Shown: positions 53,320-64,000 of the stretch, piece by piece | Position numbering within the stretch: position 1 is the first letter of the stretch | How the letters are laid out: each line of letters starts with the position of its first letter | Source: Warburgia ugandensis | Taxonomy: Eukaryota; Streptophyta; Magnoliopsida; Canellales; Canellaceae | Length of the DNA: 64,000 nucleotides | NCBI GenBank assembly: GCA_035236585.1 | Contig: CP141128.1 | Location: forward strand, 36,562,684-36,626,683 | Direction of reading: 5' to 3' | Translations under genes and position numbers: made by a program | The notes under the pieces: generated by a model | Seen by the model: only the letters and a program-made list of their open reading frames with translations | Databases searched by the model: none | What the model was told of the DNA's origin: nothing

Positions 53320-53700
53320 AAGTCAGCATAAAGAATTCATTACATTGACTGTCGGCTTTGTAAATATTTTACAAGGTTAGAAATAAACAACTTTAAAAAT
53401 ATAGACTTAAGAAGTTGTTTAATTGTAAACAACTTGGAAAGTCTAGCGGGAAGATTATTTTATGCGAGAATGGACTTTTAAAGTCATTTGATGCTAAATG
53501 ACTTCAAATGTTAATAACTTTTGAAGTAGTTTAGTCATAAATGACTTTAAAATTCAATTACTTTTGAAGTCGCTTGAGTCAGATGACTTCTTAAGTCCTT
53601 TCTCACATATACTATTGAAGTCGTTTAGTATTAAACAACTTAAAAAATTACTGACTTTTAAAGTCATTTAGTACTAAACTTCTAAAGTCCTTGTTTATTT
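53320..53700. repeat. 5' subterminal inverted-repeat array of the CACTA remnant
   Basis: At least five hairpins whose arms read like TTTTAAAGTCATTT and AAATGACTTCAAA with loops of 4-8 bases (for example 53466-53500, 53510-53550, 53612-53645). Such arrays are the binding sites for TNPA-like proteins in En/Spm elements. Confidence 0.7.
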
Positions 53701-54875
53701 ATAAGTAGCCAACCTCATATCATTTTTTCCTGTATCCTCTTCTTCTCACGAGTGGCATGATGGCATCCTCCTCTGGTCCTTATACTTCTATATTTTTTCC
53801 TTCTTACTTTCTATTTTGGATATTTTGATTTTTTAAATCATAAAAAACACTGTAAGTAAACCATAACTTTTTTTTTTTTTTATATCACTAATTGCTTTCT
53901 TGTTACTAACTCTCTCTATTTTTATTTGTAGATCATGTGGGTTTTCTCATTATAGATGATGGGTTTAAGAAGTGTGTTAGATTATCCCAATTTCATAAAA
54001 ATCATGTTATTTCATTGTAAATGACAACTGCTTCTCTCTCTAACCATCACTATTGGAGAAGGGAGAACATTATGATTTGTGGTTCTCATCCAAATTTAGG
54101 ATTTGATGAAGAGTGGTAGTTATACCATCAACTTTTGGTTGAGGAAATTACAGAACACACACTCTCTCTCTCCCTAAGGAATGGTGTGAGCTAAATACTA
54201 GGAGGCTAGATTTTCATAAAAAAGAGTAGATTCACTCTTTGATCTTGTATTAATATATGAGATTTAAGAATATGTAACATTGGATGTAATAAAACAATAA
54301 TTTGATTTGCTTGTTCACATGTTTGTTTATGTGCGTATATGTACACACACACACACACATGCACACACACATATATGTTTGTGATGTAAAATCGGTTTCA
54401 TTGTGTATTTATGCAAGATATTATAATGTACAAAAATTAAATAAATATATATTCAAAGTAAAAATTATAAAATTTTAAAGTCGTTTGCTATAAATGACTT
54501 TAAAAGTGCGAACTTTTATAGTCGTTTGATGTAAACGACTTTAAAAGTGTTGACATTTAAAGTCATTCATCATGCTTTTTCTGACTATGTTCATGATCTA
54601 TACACTAAAACTAAGCTAGATTTTTATTTGACTATCCTCAACCAAATTCTACATGTGAATTGGAACTACATTCACAAATTCAGGGTCGATATCGATTTTT
54701 GAGTGTTAGTTAGTATCTCTTTGTTCTCATATGTATTATGCATATTTAAAGAATTTTTACAAGGTTATGGGTTAGAAAATTTTCTTTTTAAAGTTAATTT
54801 TCTTTTGAATGTATCTGTCATATTTTTCCTTTTGTCATTCAAATCTCCACAATATTTGCTTGAGTTTCTTGTGAT

Positions 54876-55373
54876 AATGGACAAATATGCTTGGATGACT
54901 ATGATAAGAACATCAAAAGAATATGAGGAGAGAACATAAAATTTCATAGAGTTTGTACTTAGGGCAGTTGTTAATCCTAATCGAATGCGTTGTCCATGCT
55001 CAAAATGTGAAAAATTGAAAAAAGTAACTGTGGGAGTGTTGAGAGAACAATTGTGCCTCAACGGAAGTGATGAAAGCTATCACCCATGAATTTGGCATGG
55101 AGATGAACTTTCGCATAGGCCCTCGACAAGGCCTAGAAGATACGATCAAGACATTGTAGGAAGTGTTGGAGATAGTACAGCTGTACCGATGTTTTGCGAT
55201 GCATATGATGACTTCTAAGATGACCCTGAACAATTTTATACTACATCAGAGGAAGCTGATGAACTATTGTACCATGAGTTCAAAGATTATACCAAGTTGT
55301 TAATAGTGGTAGAACTTTACAGTATGGAATCAAGATTTGATTTTTTAGATCAAGGTTTTACAAATCAACGTGA
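54876..55373 (+). pseudogene. En/Spm transposase-associated domain remnant
   Basis: Starting at the ATG of MDKYAWMTMIRTSKEYEERT the frame continues past a TAA as FIEFVLRAVVNPNRMRCPCS and CEKLKKVTVGVLREQLC. After further stops it reads IWHGDE, then DDPEQFYTTSEEADE. MDKxW, SKEYExG, RCPCxKC and WxWHGE-like spacing are hallmarks of the N-terminal transposase-associated domain of plant CACTA transposases; the Cys residues of the RCPC block are kept. At least three stop codons interrupt it. The transposase core is absent downstream. Confidence 0.75.
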
Positions 55374-55564
55374 GTTGCAATATAAATTTAGATTTATAAT
55401 TAGCTCTTTTGTTATAAGCTATATGGATTGACAAGTGAGCTATATGTGTGTACAAAGAATGTATGAATCAATATTGACTATCATAAAAAATTGGTCACAG
55501 TGTATTAACTATTAGATATTGTAAAGTACTAGCATAATATATATATATAATTTGAATTAAAAAA

Positions 55565-55765
55565 TAATATATAAATTCATTTAGTGCAAATGACTTCAAA
55601 AGTTTGTTAGTTTTAAAGTTGTTTAGTGCTAAACAACTTTACAAGTAGAGACTTTAAAGTCATGTAGAACTAAACAACTTCAATAATATATACTTTTAAA
55701 GTCAATTATTAGTAAAAGACTTTAAAAGGAGAGATTATTAAAGTCATTTACACTAAACAACTTCA
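55565..55765. repeat. Second subterminal inverted-repeat array
   Basis: Arms such as TTAAAGTTGTTTAG and CTAAACAACTTTA repeat four or more times. It probably marks the right side of the CACTA element, whose terminus has been lost. Confidence 0.65.
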
Positions 55766-55822
55766 TTATGTACAACCAAATTTAGCACTAAGAATGATCA
55801 ACCACATTTACACTAATCATTA

Positions 55823-56770
55823 TGTAACATCTTTGATTTTTAAATAACAATTTACAAAAATTTTGAATAATGTGAAATTGGAGTCAAAAGAGAATAATTT
55901 TGAAATTCTTAATTTTTGTAGTTTTATAAAGTGAAAATTTTATAGACATCAAATCTTATTGTTAATAACTCAACATTGGTATTGTAATAATAAAAAATGA
56001 TTCTACCGACATTAAGTTTGCTAAAATTGGAACACAAATGAATATGTTTTGTTTTTCTCGAAAAGGGTAATTTGGTAATTTCATATAGTAGCTTTCATCT
56101 ATTTTTTATTGTAATTATATAATTAAACAATTAAATAGTGCAATTAATATAATTTTCAAGTGTAAAATTTTTCAAAATTAAATTATTAAATAAACTAAAG
56201 GAGGGGGCCATTTTGATAGAAGAGGAAACTATAGCAGATATGTCTAAAGAGAAAAAAGGAGAGAGCAGAGAGGGGAGAGGAAAAGAGGAAAAGAGGAGGA
56301 GAAAGTCCAATGCCGACTATGCCCATTCGATGTAGACTAGAGGAAACCCTATTTGATGCCAATTGACGATGCCTAGACCAGTGCCCACATCTGAGGAAAA
56401 CTAACCGTGAGAAGAAGGGGGAGATGAAAGATGAGAAGCAGATGAAGAAGAAGAAGGGGGAGAAGGAGAGGAGGAGAAATAGGGGTCGATCCAAGTTGTC
56501 AATGCCACGACACCCAGATTGGCACTTAGGTGAGAAAAAACTGATGCTGAGAAGAAGGGGAGAAGAAAGAGAGGAAGAAAAGGAGGAAGAAGAAGAAGGG
56601 GGAGAAGGAGGAAGAGAGGAGGAGAAAGAGGGGCCGATCACGCCACCATTGATGTTCAACGCTGATGACTTCTAGACCCACATGCAGGTGAGAAAAGTTG
56701 ATTTGACAGAAGAAGGGGGGAAGAAAGAGGAGGAAAGGGAAAAGAAAGCTTTTCCAGGTAGACATTCCAA
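55823..56770 (+). mobile_element. E: possible LTR start with purine-rich repeats
   Basis: Begins TGTAACATCTTTGATTTT, has GGGGGCCATTTTGATAG at 56203 like the U3 hairpin half of families A and C, and CCAGGTAGACATT near 56755 like their donor site. A and C share this order. No end or target duplication was found, so it may be truncated or fortuitous. The Arg/Lys/Glu frame (56424-56675) and the Ser/Phe frame opposite it are compositional. Confidence 0.35.
56334..56735. repeat. Three diverged repeats of about 150 bp, purine-rich
   Basis: Each unit has a non-repetitive core (GATGCCAATTGACGATG; AAGTTGTCAATGCCACGAC; CACCATTGATGTTCAACGC) followed by a segment ending GAGAAGAAGGGGGAGA or similar and then a long purine run. 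Units begin near 56340, 56490 and 56635. Confidence 0.55.
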
Positions 56771-58600
56771 ATCTAGTTCATGGTTTTGATGGATTTGTTC
56801 ATGGATGAGTATGATTGGAATGTTTTTTATTTCATTTGGATATACAAAGATGATTTGAGTAGATGAGACATGATTTTGTTAGGATGAGATGCATTCTACC
56901 TATAAGCCATGTTTTGTCTCTAATATCCTTGGCTTCATTGCTGTTGGTATACTTAGGGACCGTCACTATTTTGTACCTAGAGATTTAAAGATATACATAC
57001 TTAGGGACTAGCTAAAGACAACATTGAAGAGGTTGTCCTAGCATGTTTTATTATGATAAACTAATCTAATTTTGTGTCCTATTGCTTTGCTTTCTAATGA
57101 AGAAGAAAAGATTTATTTATGAATGATGTATAGAGTACATGTCTGTTGTAGGGTGTTTTTAGTAGGTGGGCTGCTAATAGGAATCCATCTGAGGTCAATG
57201 GAAGACACATATACTTTTGATTTTAAACAATTATCTCTATGTTTCTAAACTTAGTTTGCTTCATCCAAATTTTTGTACAAAGCTAGTCCATCTACCATGA
57301 CCACTTGTTTTGTTTTTTTTCTGAATGGTGAGTGGAGTAGATGACAAATTATATATCATAGGCTTTCCTTTAACAAAAGCATGACATCTTGTACCTCTCA
57401 AGATAGAGTTAGCTTGTAGATGATGATTAACACACACACACACACACACACACACAAAGAGGAAACGAGACTAGTTGAAATTAATGTTAGAGAACAAGAT
57501 CCAAGATCAAAATATACAAGTTCAACAAATTCTAGTTGAATGAAGTGAAGAATAGTCAACTATTGTATTAAAAGGACAAGATATTGCATGTCAATATATA
57601 CTATTTTTGGCTGATTAACCTGGGAAACTAAGTTAGCTATTTTGGAAGAACCTATTATGGTCCTAAATTTTCAATAATCTATTTATAAAAGCATTTAGCT
57701 ACTATCTAGTGAGATATTTGAAGATTATATGAAAATCATGCCATGATCTAGCTAACTAAGCCATTCAACTATTTGAAAAGATCTCAACTAGCTGACTGTG
57801 CCCAACTTGAAGTTATTTTTGCTGTTTTGGAGAATCCAGTCAATTGTTTTTTGAAGGGCAATCTGCTTCATGCAATTCAAATAAGGTATAAATTCTCGAT
57901 TGAAGAACAACTGATGCTTGTGAAGAACAATAAACTACCTCAGGATAAATATTAGAACTATTTGACAATATTTACAAAATAACTATTTGTCCAGCAAAAA
58001 CAGGCAACTAATGATACGAGATAGATTGTTGAGATGTCACTTTCAAATATGAAATATTGTTTTATTATGAGCTATATCCATTCAAATGACTAGCATCCAT
58101 ATATAGTAGATTAGTTGGATACCACACAGTAAATTAGAGACTTTAGCTGTCATAAAAAAATTTGTAGAAGAAATTGAAAATCTATCTCACAAGCATGTTC
58201 TCAAGCTAGGAGTTCTAATCTAATATATTCTAATTCTTTCCATCTATTGTATTGAAGAACTTCTTTGTCTAATCTTTACATTTGTGCTTTATTTTGGAGA
58301 GAGAGTTCTTCTTCTTCCTAACTTCTTTATATTTGAGAGAATAGAATAACTCTCTTGCTCTTGTAAAGTTTTCCAAGTACTTGTAAGAAGTACATGTTGG
58401 TTATGTTTTATCTTTAGACAAAGAGGAAGAAAGAATTCTCCTTTACTTACAACCACACACACACACACACTTCCCACCTCATAATTTAATCATCTTAATT
58501 TGTTTAAAGTTCTTTTATTACTATGGTTTTTGTACTTCTTTGATTATAACATTTCTTTAGATCTATAGGGATCTATTTGTCCAATATTTGGTGGCACAAG
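56771..58600. other. Unassigned AT-rich DNA
   Basis: Contains CA microsatellites at 57431-57455 and 58453-58470 and a frame of 60 codons at 57773-57955 without recognisable motif. No gene is supported. Ends with ACAAG (58596-58600), the expected left target copy of A3. Confidence 0.5.
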
Positions 58601-61388
58601 TGTAATGCCCGAGCAATTTACGCTATTTTTAACAAAAATGAATTAGACATTCTATAGGAAATAAACTATGTTAAATGTTTCACCTTATTTAAAATAGTAA
58701 ATGAAGGAATTTTTAAGAAAACTTGGTACCATTAGATTCTACTCAAAAAATGGAATTCAATGCCTCAAAGAAGGTCGAAAACGGAGTTCGTATGAAGAAG
58801 TTACGGCCGTTTAAAGATTAGGGGCATTTCTGTAATTTAAATTAAAAACGAAAAAGACAGAAAATGCAGGGGGCCATTTTGATAACAGCACCCCATCTTC
58901 TTCTTCCTCTAGATTCCTCTAGAAACCCTAGTTTCTAGAGGTTTCTGCCACCGCCATTGGCAGCACCGCCATAGCAAGGCTATAAAAAGCCCTATCCCCC
59001 TCCTCTTCGAATCATGATTTTTTCGGCTATTTGAGGCTGGGGTTTCAGGCAAAAAAAAAATGGAAAACCCTCACAACAATTTTCCCTACACATTTTGGCC
59101 AGGCCTGAGTCGTCCTTATAGGCCAGCCACTCCCATCTCTTCACCCCGTCTTCTCCTTCCTCTGACCACAATGGAAGTTGGGGTTTTCCCCCTTCTTTGA
59201 GGGTTCCGGCGACATGGGGCTTTCAGACGGAAAAGAGGGAGCCGCACATCGGAAGAGGGCACCATGTTGGGGCTGCCCAGGTAGGTTTTCTCCCCCTCTC
59301 TCCCTAGTTTTTCCTTCTTCCAGGCTAGATCTGTGTCGGATCTAGCGTTTCCCGGCCAGAAAACATGACGAGGAAAGCCAGTTCCAGCCGGCTCTGTGCG
59401 AACAAGGTGTCCCAGGGACGCCACGCTTCATGTGCGCTTGGGACAGGGTTCCCAGGACGGGTTCCAGATGTGTGATAGTGTGTACACTATCCCTGGTGCA
59501 GCCTTCAAGTGCGCACGCGACGTGGGGCACGCGTCTTGGCTCGACCGGGATGCACGGGGTGCCATGGGAGCTGAGACGCGCCATGCTGCGCCAAAGACGC
59601 ATCTGCGCGATGCCATCCAGTACGCGCATCATAGCGCATCGCTTGGGCATGCATGTGCGCATGCGAACGCCATCCCTGGCCCTACCTTTGGGCACGCACG
59701 ACGTGTAGGCATGGGTCCTGGTTCGACCAGGGCGCGCACACGTCTTGGGAACCATGATGTGTGGACATAATGAGACTATAAAATTAGGATCATAGGACCA
59801 TTTATATAGTCTAACCATTGAATAGCAGATCCATATTATAGGATCTAGCCTGACAATGAATTAGGCAAGGACCCATGGACCCTAAAAGGCAGATCTAGAT
59901 CTCTAATTTCTAAATAGATCGGAATTGATAAGGACTCCTTGTTATCCATTCATATCCAGGAGTTTATAAATGAGACCTAGGGTCAAGTTGAGTGATGAAG
60001 GACGCGACTCCCAAAGACTTCGAGGTAGGTGCTCTATCACTACTAGACTTTTAAAAGAGCTTATGATTGTTTTGAGAATGCATGTTTTAAGTATAAGTTA
60101 TATGACTTGTTTAGCATGACTTAATGAATTCAGCATGCATATGATAAATACATTATGCATAGACATGTTTTGCAAACAATTGTATAAATTGCATGATTTG
60201 TGGTTTTGCGTTTTGAAAAATTGCATGTCCTTGAGTTGTTACCAAAAAATGCTGGAGTGCCTAAAAGACGCTGGGTAGGCAACTGTGAGGGCCAGGCAGT
60301 TGTGAGAGACCCAAAGAGGACAGGTTTTGAAAAAGAGATTTTTGCTTGATTGATTGTATATGATTTGGGCTAGTAAGCTCGTGGACACTATGCCGAGAGG
60401 TTTGGGGTGGCCTCCCAGCCTCTACCACTATTAGGTGGAAAGGGTACCATCCCAAAAAAAAAGGCATGTCCCTACGTCGACTGCATGTGGTACATGGGGC
60501 TACCACTGGTGTCACGGTACTGGGTAGATGTATCATATGCCCCGTGGAGGCTATGACCGAGTGTTCCCAGGTACCCGGGGACAACACGGCGAGGAGATCG
60601 TGGCCATAGTGGGCCCTTTGATTTGAGGATTTATTTGCATTGCATATGGCATGACATGAGGTTGGTCGACCCTACCATATATCCATGAGTTGGATTCAGT
60701 TGAGCATCTTATGCATATCATTATGTTTATGATATATATGATACTTTCGACTTGGATTATGCTATTCTTTAAGTCGTCAGTATTCCAATTCGACAATGGT
60801 TTTTAATATCGATATTAAACATGAATGTTCAAACATGCACATATTTTAAAGAGCATATGATTTTAAACATAGCATGCATTCTAAAACTAGTAGTGATAGA
60901 CTCCTACTGAGTATAGTATATACTCACCCAATCCTTAACATTTTTCAGACACAAGTAAGCACTTAAAGATAGGATACACGCGTGACAGAAGACACCCAAA
61001 CATATCATTTTTTCAGGACAACTCTACTCACGCATAGAAGACGACTCAGGAAATGTTAGTGCTACGAGCAAGTAAATCAAAAGGAGACAATCATACTTGT
61101 AAGTAAACACTCTACCCTTTGGACATGTATTTGTATTTACTTACAGTTGGGCTGTGGGTTGTGACTGGATAGACCTAGGAAAACATTTATGATTTCTGGA
61201 GTTTTTCAAAAACTACTTTGGTTGCTGTGAAAGCAAATGACACTCAGAGTTTTCAAAATGAGTTTAAAACTAAAAGATTTTTCGTTGCATTGCATTGTTT
61301 TTATAAATGGTTTTCAAATAAGGATGCATCCCGCCTTAGGAATTAGATATTGCATTTAAAAATGCATGGGAAAACCCGGGTCGTCACA
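58601..61388 (+). repeat. 5' LTR of A3
   Basis: TGTAATGCCCGAG to GGGTCGTCACA, 2788 bp. U3 hairpin 58869-58893, TATA 58981-58988, donor-like CCCAGGTAGG near 59275, GC-rich module 59370-59760, palindrome 60908-60926. It carries an extra segment near 60955-61050 compared with A1 and A2. Confidence 0.9.
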
Positions 61389-64000
61389 GTTGGTATCAGA
61401 GCCCAGGTTTTGTCCTTTCATAGCCAGTCCAGCATGTCCAAGGGTCATAGACAATAGAGAAAATCAAGAAGAAGTAGTATAAATAGAAGTAGTAGAGATG
61501 ACTACTTCTATTTGAAGATTACAATATTAATGCTCAAGGCATTTCACCATAAACAAAAAGGTGAAAAAGGAGATAGGTCTAGCAAATACTTAGATATTGG
61601 ATGGCTTAAATCTTATCAATGAGGATTGTTGTGCAATGGTGCAAACAAGGAAACTCATATATAAATTAGATTATGATGAGAATGATGAATGATGAATGAA
61701 GATAGATAGTTCTGACCTGTAATAGAGTAATCTCACCAAAGATGAGAACATCATGGCTATCTTACCATCATAAAGAATATCAGAATATGAGTACGCTATC
61801 ATATGATATATGATAGGGGATGTAAAAGACAGACTTTGAGAAGATTTTGATGATAATCTAAGAAGGATAAGCATACAAGATGATACTAGGAGATAACTGC
61901 GACTCGTACTAGATCACAAAGGTATGGATCCTGAAGGACTTAGCTCAATTTTTTATAACTTCATTGGAGTCTCATGAAGAGTGAAGTGCTATCTAATACT
62001 GACAACCTGAGTATAATGGAGGAGATCAGAAGATGAACAATTGACATATTATGTGATTAAGAGGAACATAACACGAATATGATAGGAAAATGAATCTGAC
62101 CGAGTTATCAAAAGATTTTGATGATAATACTAGGGATGACAGATCTGTAACAATAGATTGATCCTAACAGGAACTTATAAGAGAAATTGATCTAGGTAGA
62201 TAAAAATAAGGATTTTGAAGAAAAGAGAGAAAGGATAGAGATGTAACTATAAGTATTCGATGAATATTGAATATTCAAAAGAAGAAGATCATGACTTTAC
62301 GGAGATACATAGAATTCTTTCATCTTGAATCCTATAAGGAGGTAAACCAAACAAATGCAAAGGAATAATACTAGTTGAGTTGGTAATCTTATTGTACAAG
62401 AGTATAAAAGAGAGAAAGCATATGGGGTTTAAGACTTTGAGTAGAGTATCAAATTTCAGGAGATTATGCGACAAGAAATTTTCGAAGAGGAATGGTGACC
62501 AACTGGAAATTAAATTCTACAATAGTTTGATGCCTATATCAATTATTGCAATAAAAATCTTATCGGATCCATTAGCTTATGAGGAACACCAATGGATATA
62601 GTCCATAAAAAGGAAAATTTGGTGATATCCTACCTTGCCACTACATGAGTAAATAAAGTATATTGAAAAAGTAATTAAACCGGGATAGTGACTTGTCCAT
62701 TTTTCTTTCTTCAGCAAGTAGGGTACCATCAAGGATCGAATTGAGGTCTTGCTATCATAGATTCGGAAGAGCAAATATCTTAAGACCATTATTTAGTCAA
62801 TACCATTAAAGTACTGTTGACTAAATAAAGGTATCCCACCCTATTTAATCAAGTATGTTAGTAGTCGAAGTTATATACTCAGAGGGATATTATAAGTATT
62901 TGGACATGAGTTTTACTTGAAAGAAGTACTTGTTAGACTAAGTCATTTGAGGGTATGAGGTTAGTTGATTAGGCCACATCATGGAGGAGCTACAAGTACA
63001 ATGAATATAGTAACAACTGAGACAGAAGCAAAACTAAGGAGCGATCTCCACCAATGAGACAGATTTTTCCAAACTTGAATAGATACCATGAGAAACCATA
63101 GAAATCACTGTGGGTCTGAAAGATGCTACTGACTTGGATTGAAAAGCAAGGTAGATAAGTACCGATCACTTTAGAGACCCTTAAGCTTATGACATAGATA
63201 TATCTAGAAAGAGATCAATAGGTAATCAAATAAAGTCTTTCTATATGTCTACGAAAATGTTCCATGCTTACCTGATGTTTTTCAAATTTGATGATTTAAC
63301 AGCTTCAGCATAACTTGATGTAGTAGCTATTGACCGAGAACTGCTATTATAAGCTAAGTATGAGGAGGCACTTGAAAGATAAAATTTGAGGAATTGAGAA
63401 AATCACTACTTATGAGGATACCTCCTGACAATACAGACTGCATGGTTGACGATAAAGCCTTGATAAAAGATTGAACAATATATTAACATAGGGAATGGAA
63501 GGAGAAAAGGTGAGATGACTAGCACACTATAAGGAGAAGATTTAATGTTACGTTGCCTTTAGGCAAATAGTTAGTTGTTATGTACATATACCAAGCATGA
63601 AAAATCAATTGAAGGAATTTCCTAAGGACTAACCCTACTGGATTGAGTATAGAACTTTTGGATTGAAAGGTTACGAAGAAAACCATCAAGCAAAGAAAGG
63701 ATAAAGAAGACAATGACAAAGGATTCAACCATGACCTAGTAAGGGTACTCGGTTATGAATAAGAGACTTTTTGCATAAATGGGAACATTGTTGAAAATCC
63801 TAATGACAAATTGATGTGAATATTGAGATAGGCCTCTGGACGAGAACAATTGACCCATGATGATGAATTAACCATAAAACATTTGACATGAGTTTGCATA
63901 AACTCTTCAGGAAGAAAAGCATTTGATGGCTTCACCATCTATGAAACTTGATGTACAGTTTGGATATCCTAATCGTAATATGAGATAGTATCAGTGATGG
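61389..64000 (+). mobile_element. Internal region of A3 (partial)
   Basis: PBS TGGTATCAGAGC at 61391-61402. Colinear with 8791 onwards of A1; the A1 segment of about 9617-9798 is missing after GAGAAATTGATCTAGGT (near 62180). Non-coding. Confidence 0.8.

Larger units (their letters stand above)
53297..55770 (+). mobile_element. En/Spm (CACTA) transposon remnant
   Basis: Left end CACTACTACACACGAGG has the CACTA terminal signature. Subterminal arrays of short inverted repeats occupy 53320-53700, 54476-54580 and 55565-55765. A transposase-associated domain remnant lies between them. The right CACTA terminus was not found. Together the three independent signatures identify the superfamily. The catalytic transposase and second gene are missing, so this is an internally deleted, 3'-damaged copy. 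Confidence 0.75.
58601..64000 (+). mobile_element. A3: LARD-like element, 5' LTR and partial internal region
   Basis: Second full family-A insertion, continuing beyond the window. The 5' LTR and PBS are intact and the interior is colinear with that of A1 up to about 11540, with small indels and one larger gap. No coding domain is seen. The last 15 bases of the LTR keep the GTCGTCACA end of A2, so A3 and A2 are closer to each other than to A1 (CCTAACA). Confidence 0.85.

Noticed and set aside
56195..56675. Long Ser/Phe-rich minus-strand frame and Lys/Glu-rich plus-strand frame
   Set aside because: Low-complexity purine/pyrimidine DNA; no motif.
57773..57955. Frame of 60 codons starting MKRSQLADCAQLEV
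   Set aside because: Looks faintly protein-like, but is isolated, short and unmatched within the window; not enough to call a gene.

Overview
This window looks like intergenic DNA from a large, AT-rich flowering-plant nuclear genome. I find no intact protein-coding gene, rRNA, tRNA or CRISPR array. Almost everything that can be identified is transposable-element debris: Ty3/gypsy elements of two kinds (one primed by initiator-Met tRNA, one with a Tat/Athila-type gag and a decayed Asp-tRNA-type primer site), a Ty1/copia remnant, an En/Spm (CACTA) remnant, and several very long LTR-like units without coding capacity. The family letters below are my own. They were assigned by comparing copies within the window, without any database search.

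Layout. 1-1012 and 5916-6095: leftward Tat/Athila-like gag and leader (D0), split by a 4.9-kb LTR-like unit (B1, 1013-5910). 6096-14036: a LARD-like element (A1) with both LTRs, PBS and polypurine tract; its 3' LTR is truncated. 14037-14786 plus 33242 to about 37560: a second Tat-like copy (D1). It is split by unit C (14787-33241, TSD AGAAC on both sides), which is split by B2 (15764-27584) and by the reverse solo LTR A4 (28042-30710, TSD GCAGC). B2 is in turn split by the solo LTR A2 (16709-19391) and by B3 (22627-26820). That makes four levels of nesting, each with 5-bp target duplications. 37560-39030: no recognisable feature except a long GA microsatellite. 39031-41300: a tandem duplication and a leftward Ty1/copia gag-integrase remnant. 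41700-52200: a third Tat-like copy (D2), with its LTR split by B4 (43041-47966), then a decayed PBS and a gag pseudogene. 53297-55770: an En/Spm (CACTA) remnant with arrays of subterminal inverted repeats. 55823-56770: an LTR-like start with purine-rich repeats. 58601-64000: a second LARD-like copy (A3, 5' LTR plus internal part) running off the right edge.

The most interesting parts are the host-gene-like coding remnant inside unit C (27591-28041 joined to 30716-31133), and a common architecture in LTR families that otherwise differ. That architecture comprises inverted termini, a U3 hairpin, a TATA box, a splice-donor-like site, and a palindrome near the 3' end. No set of genes works together here; the functional signals are the retroelement promoter, priming and integration signals.
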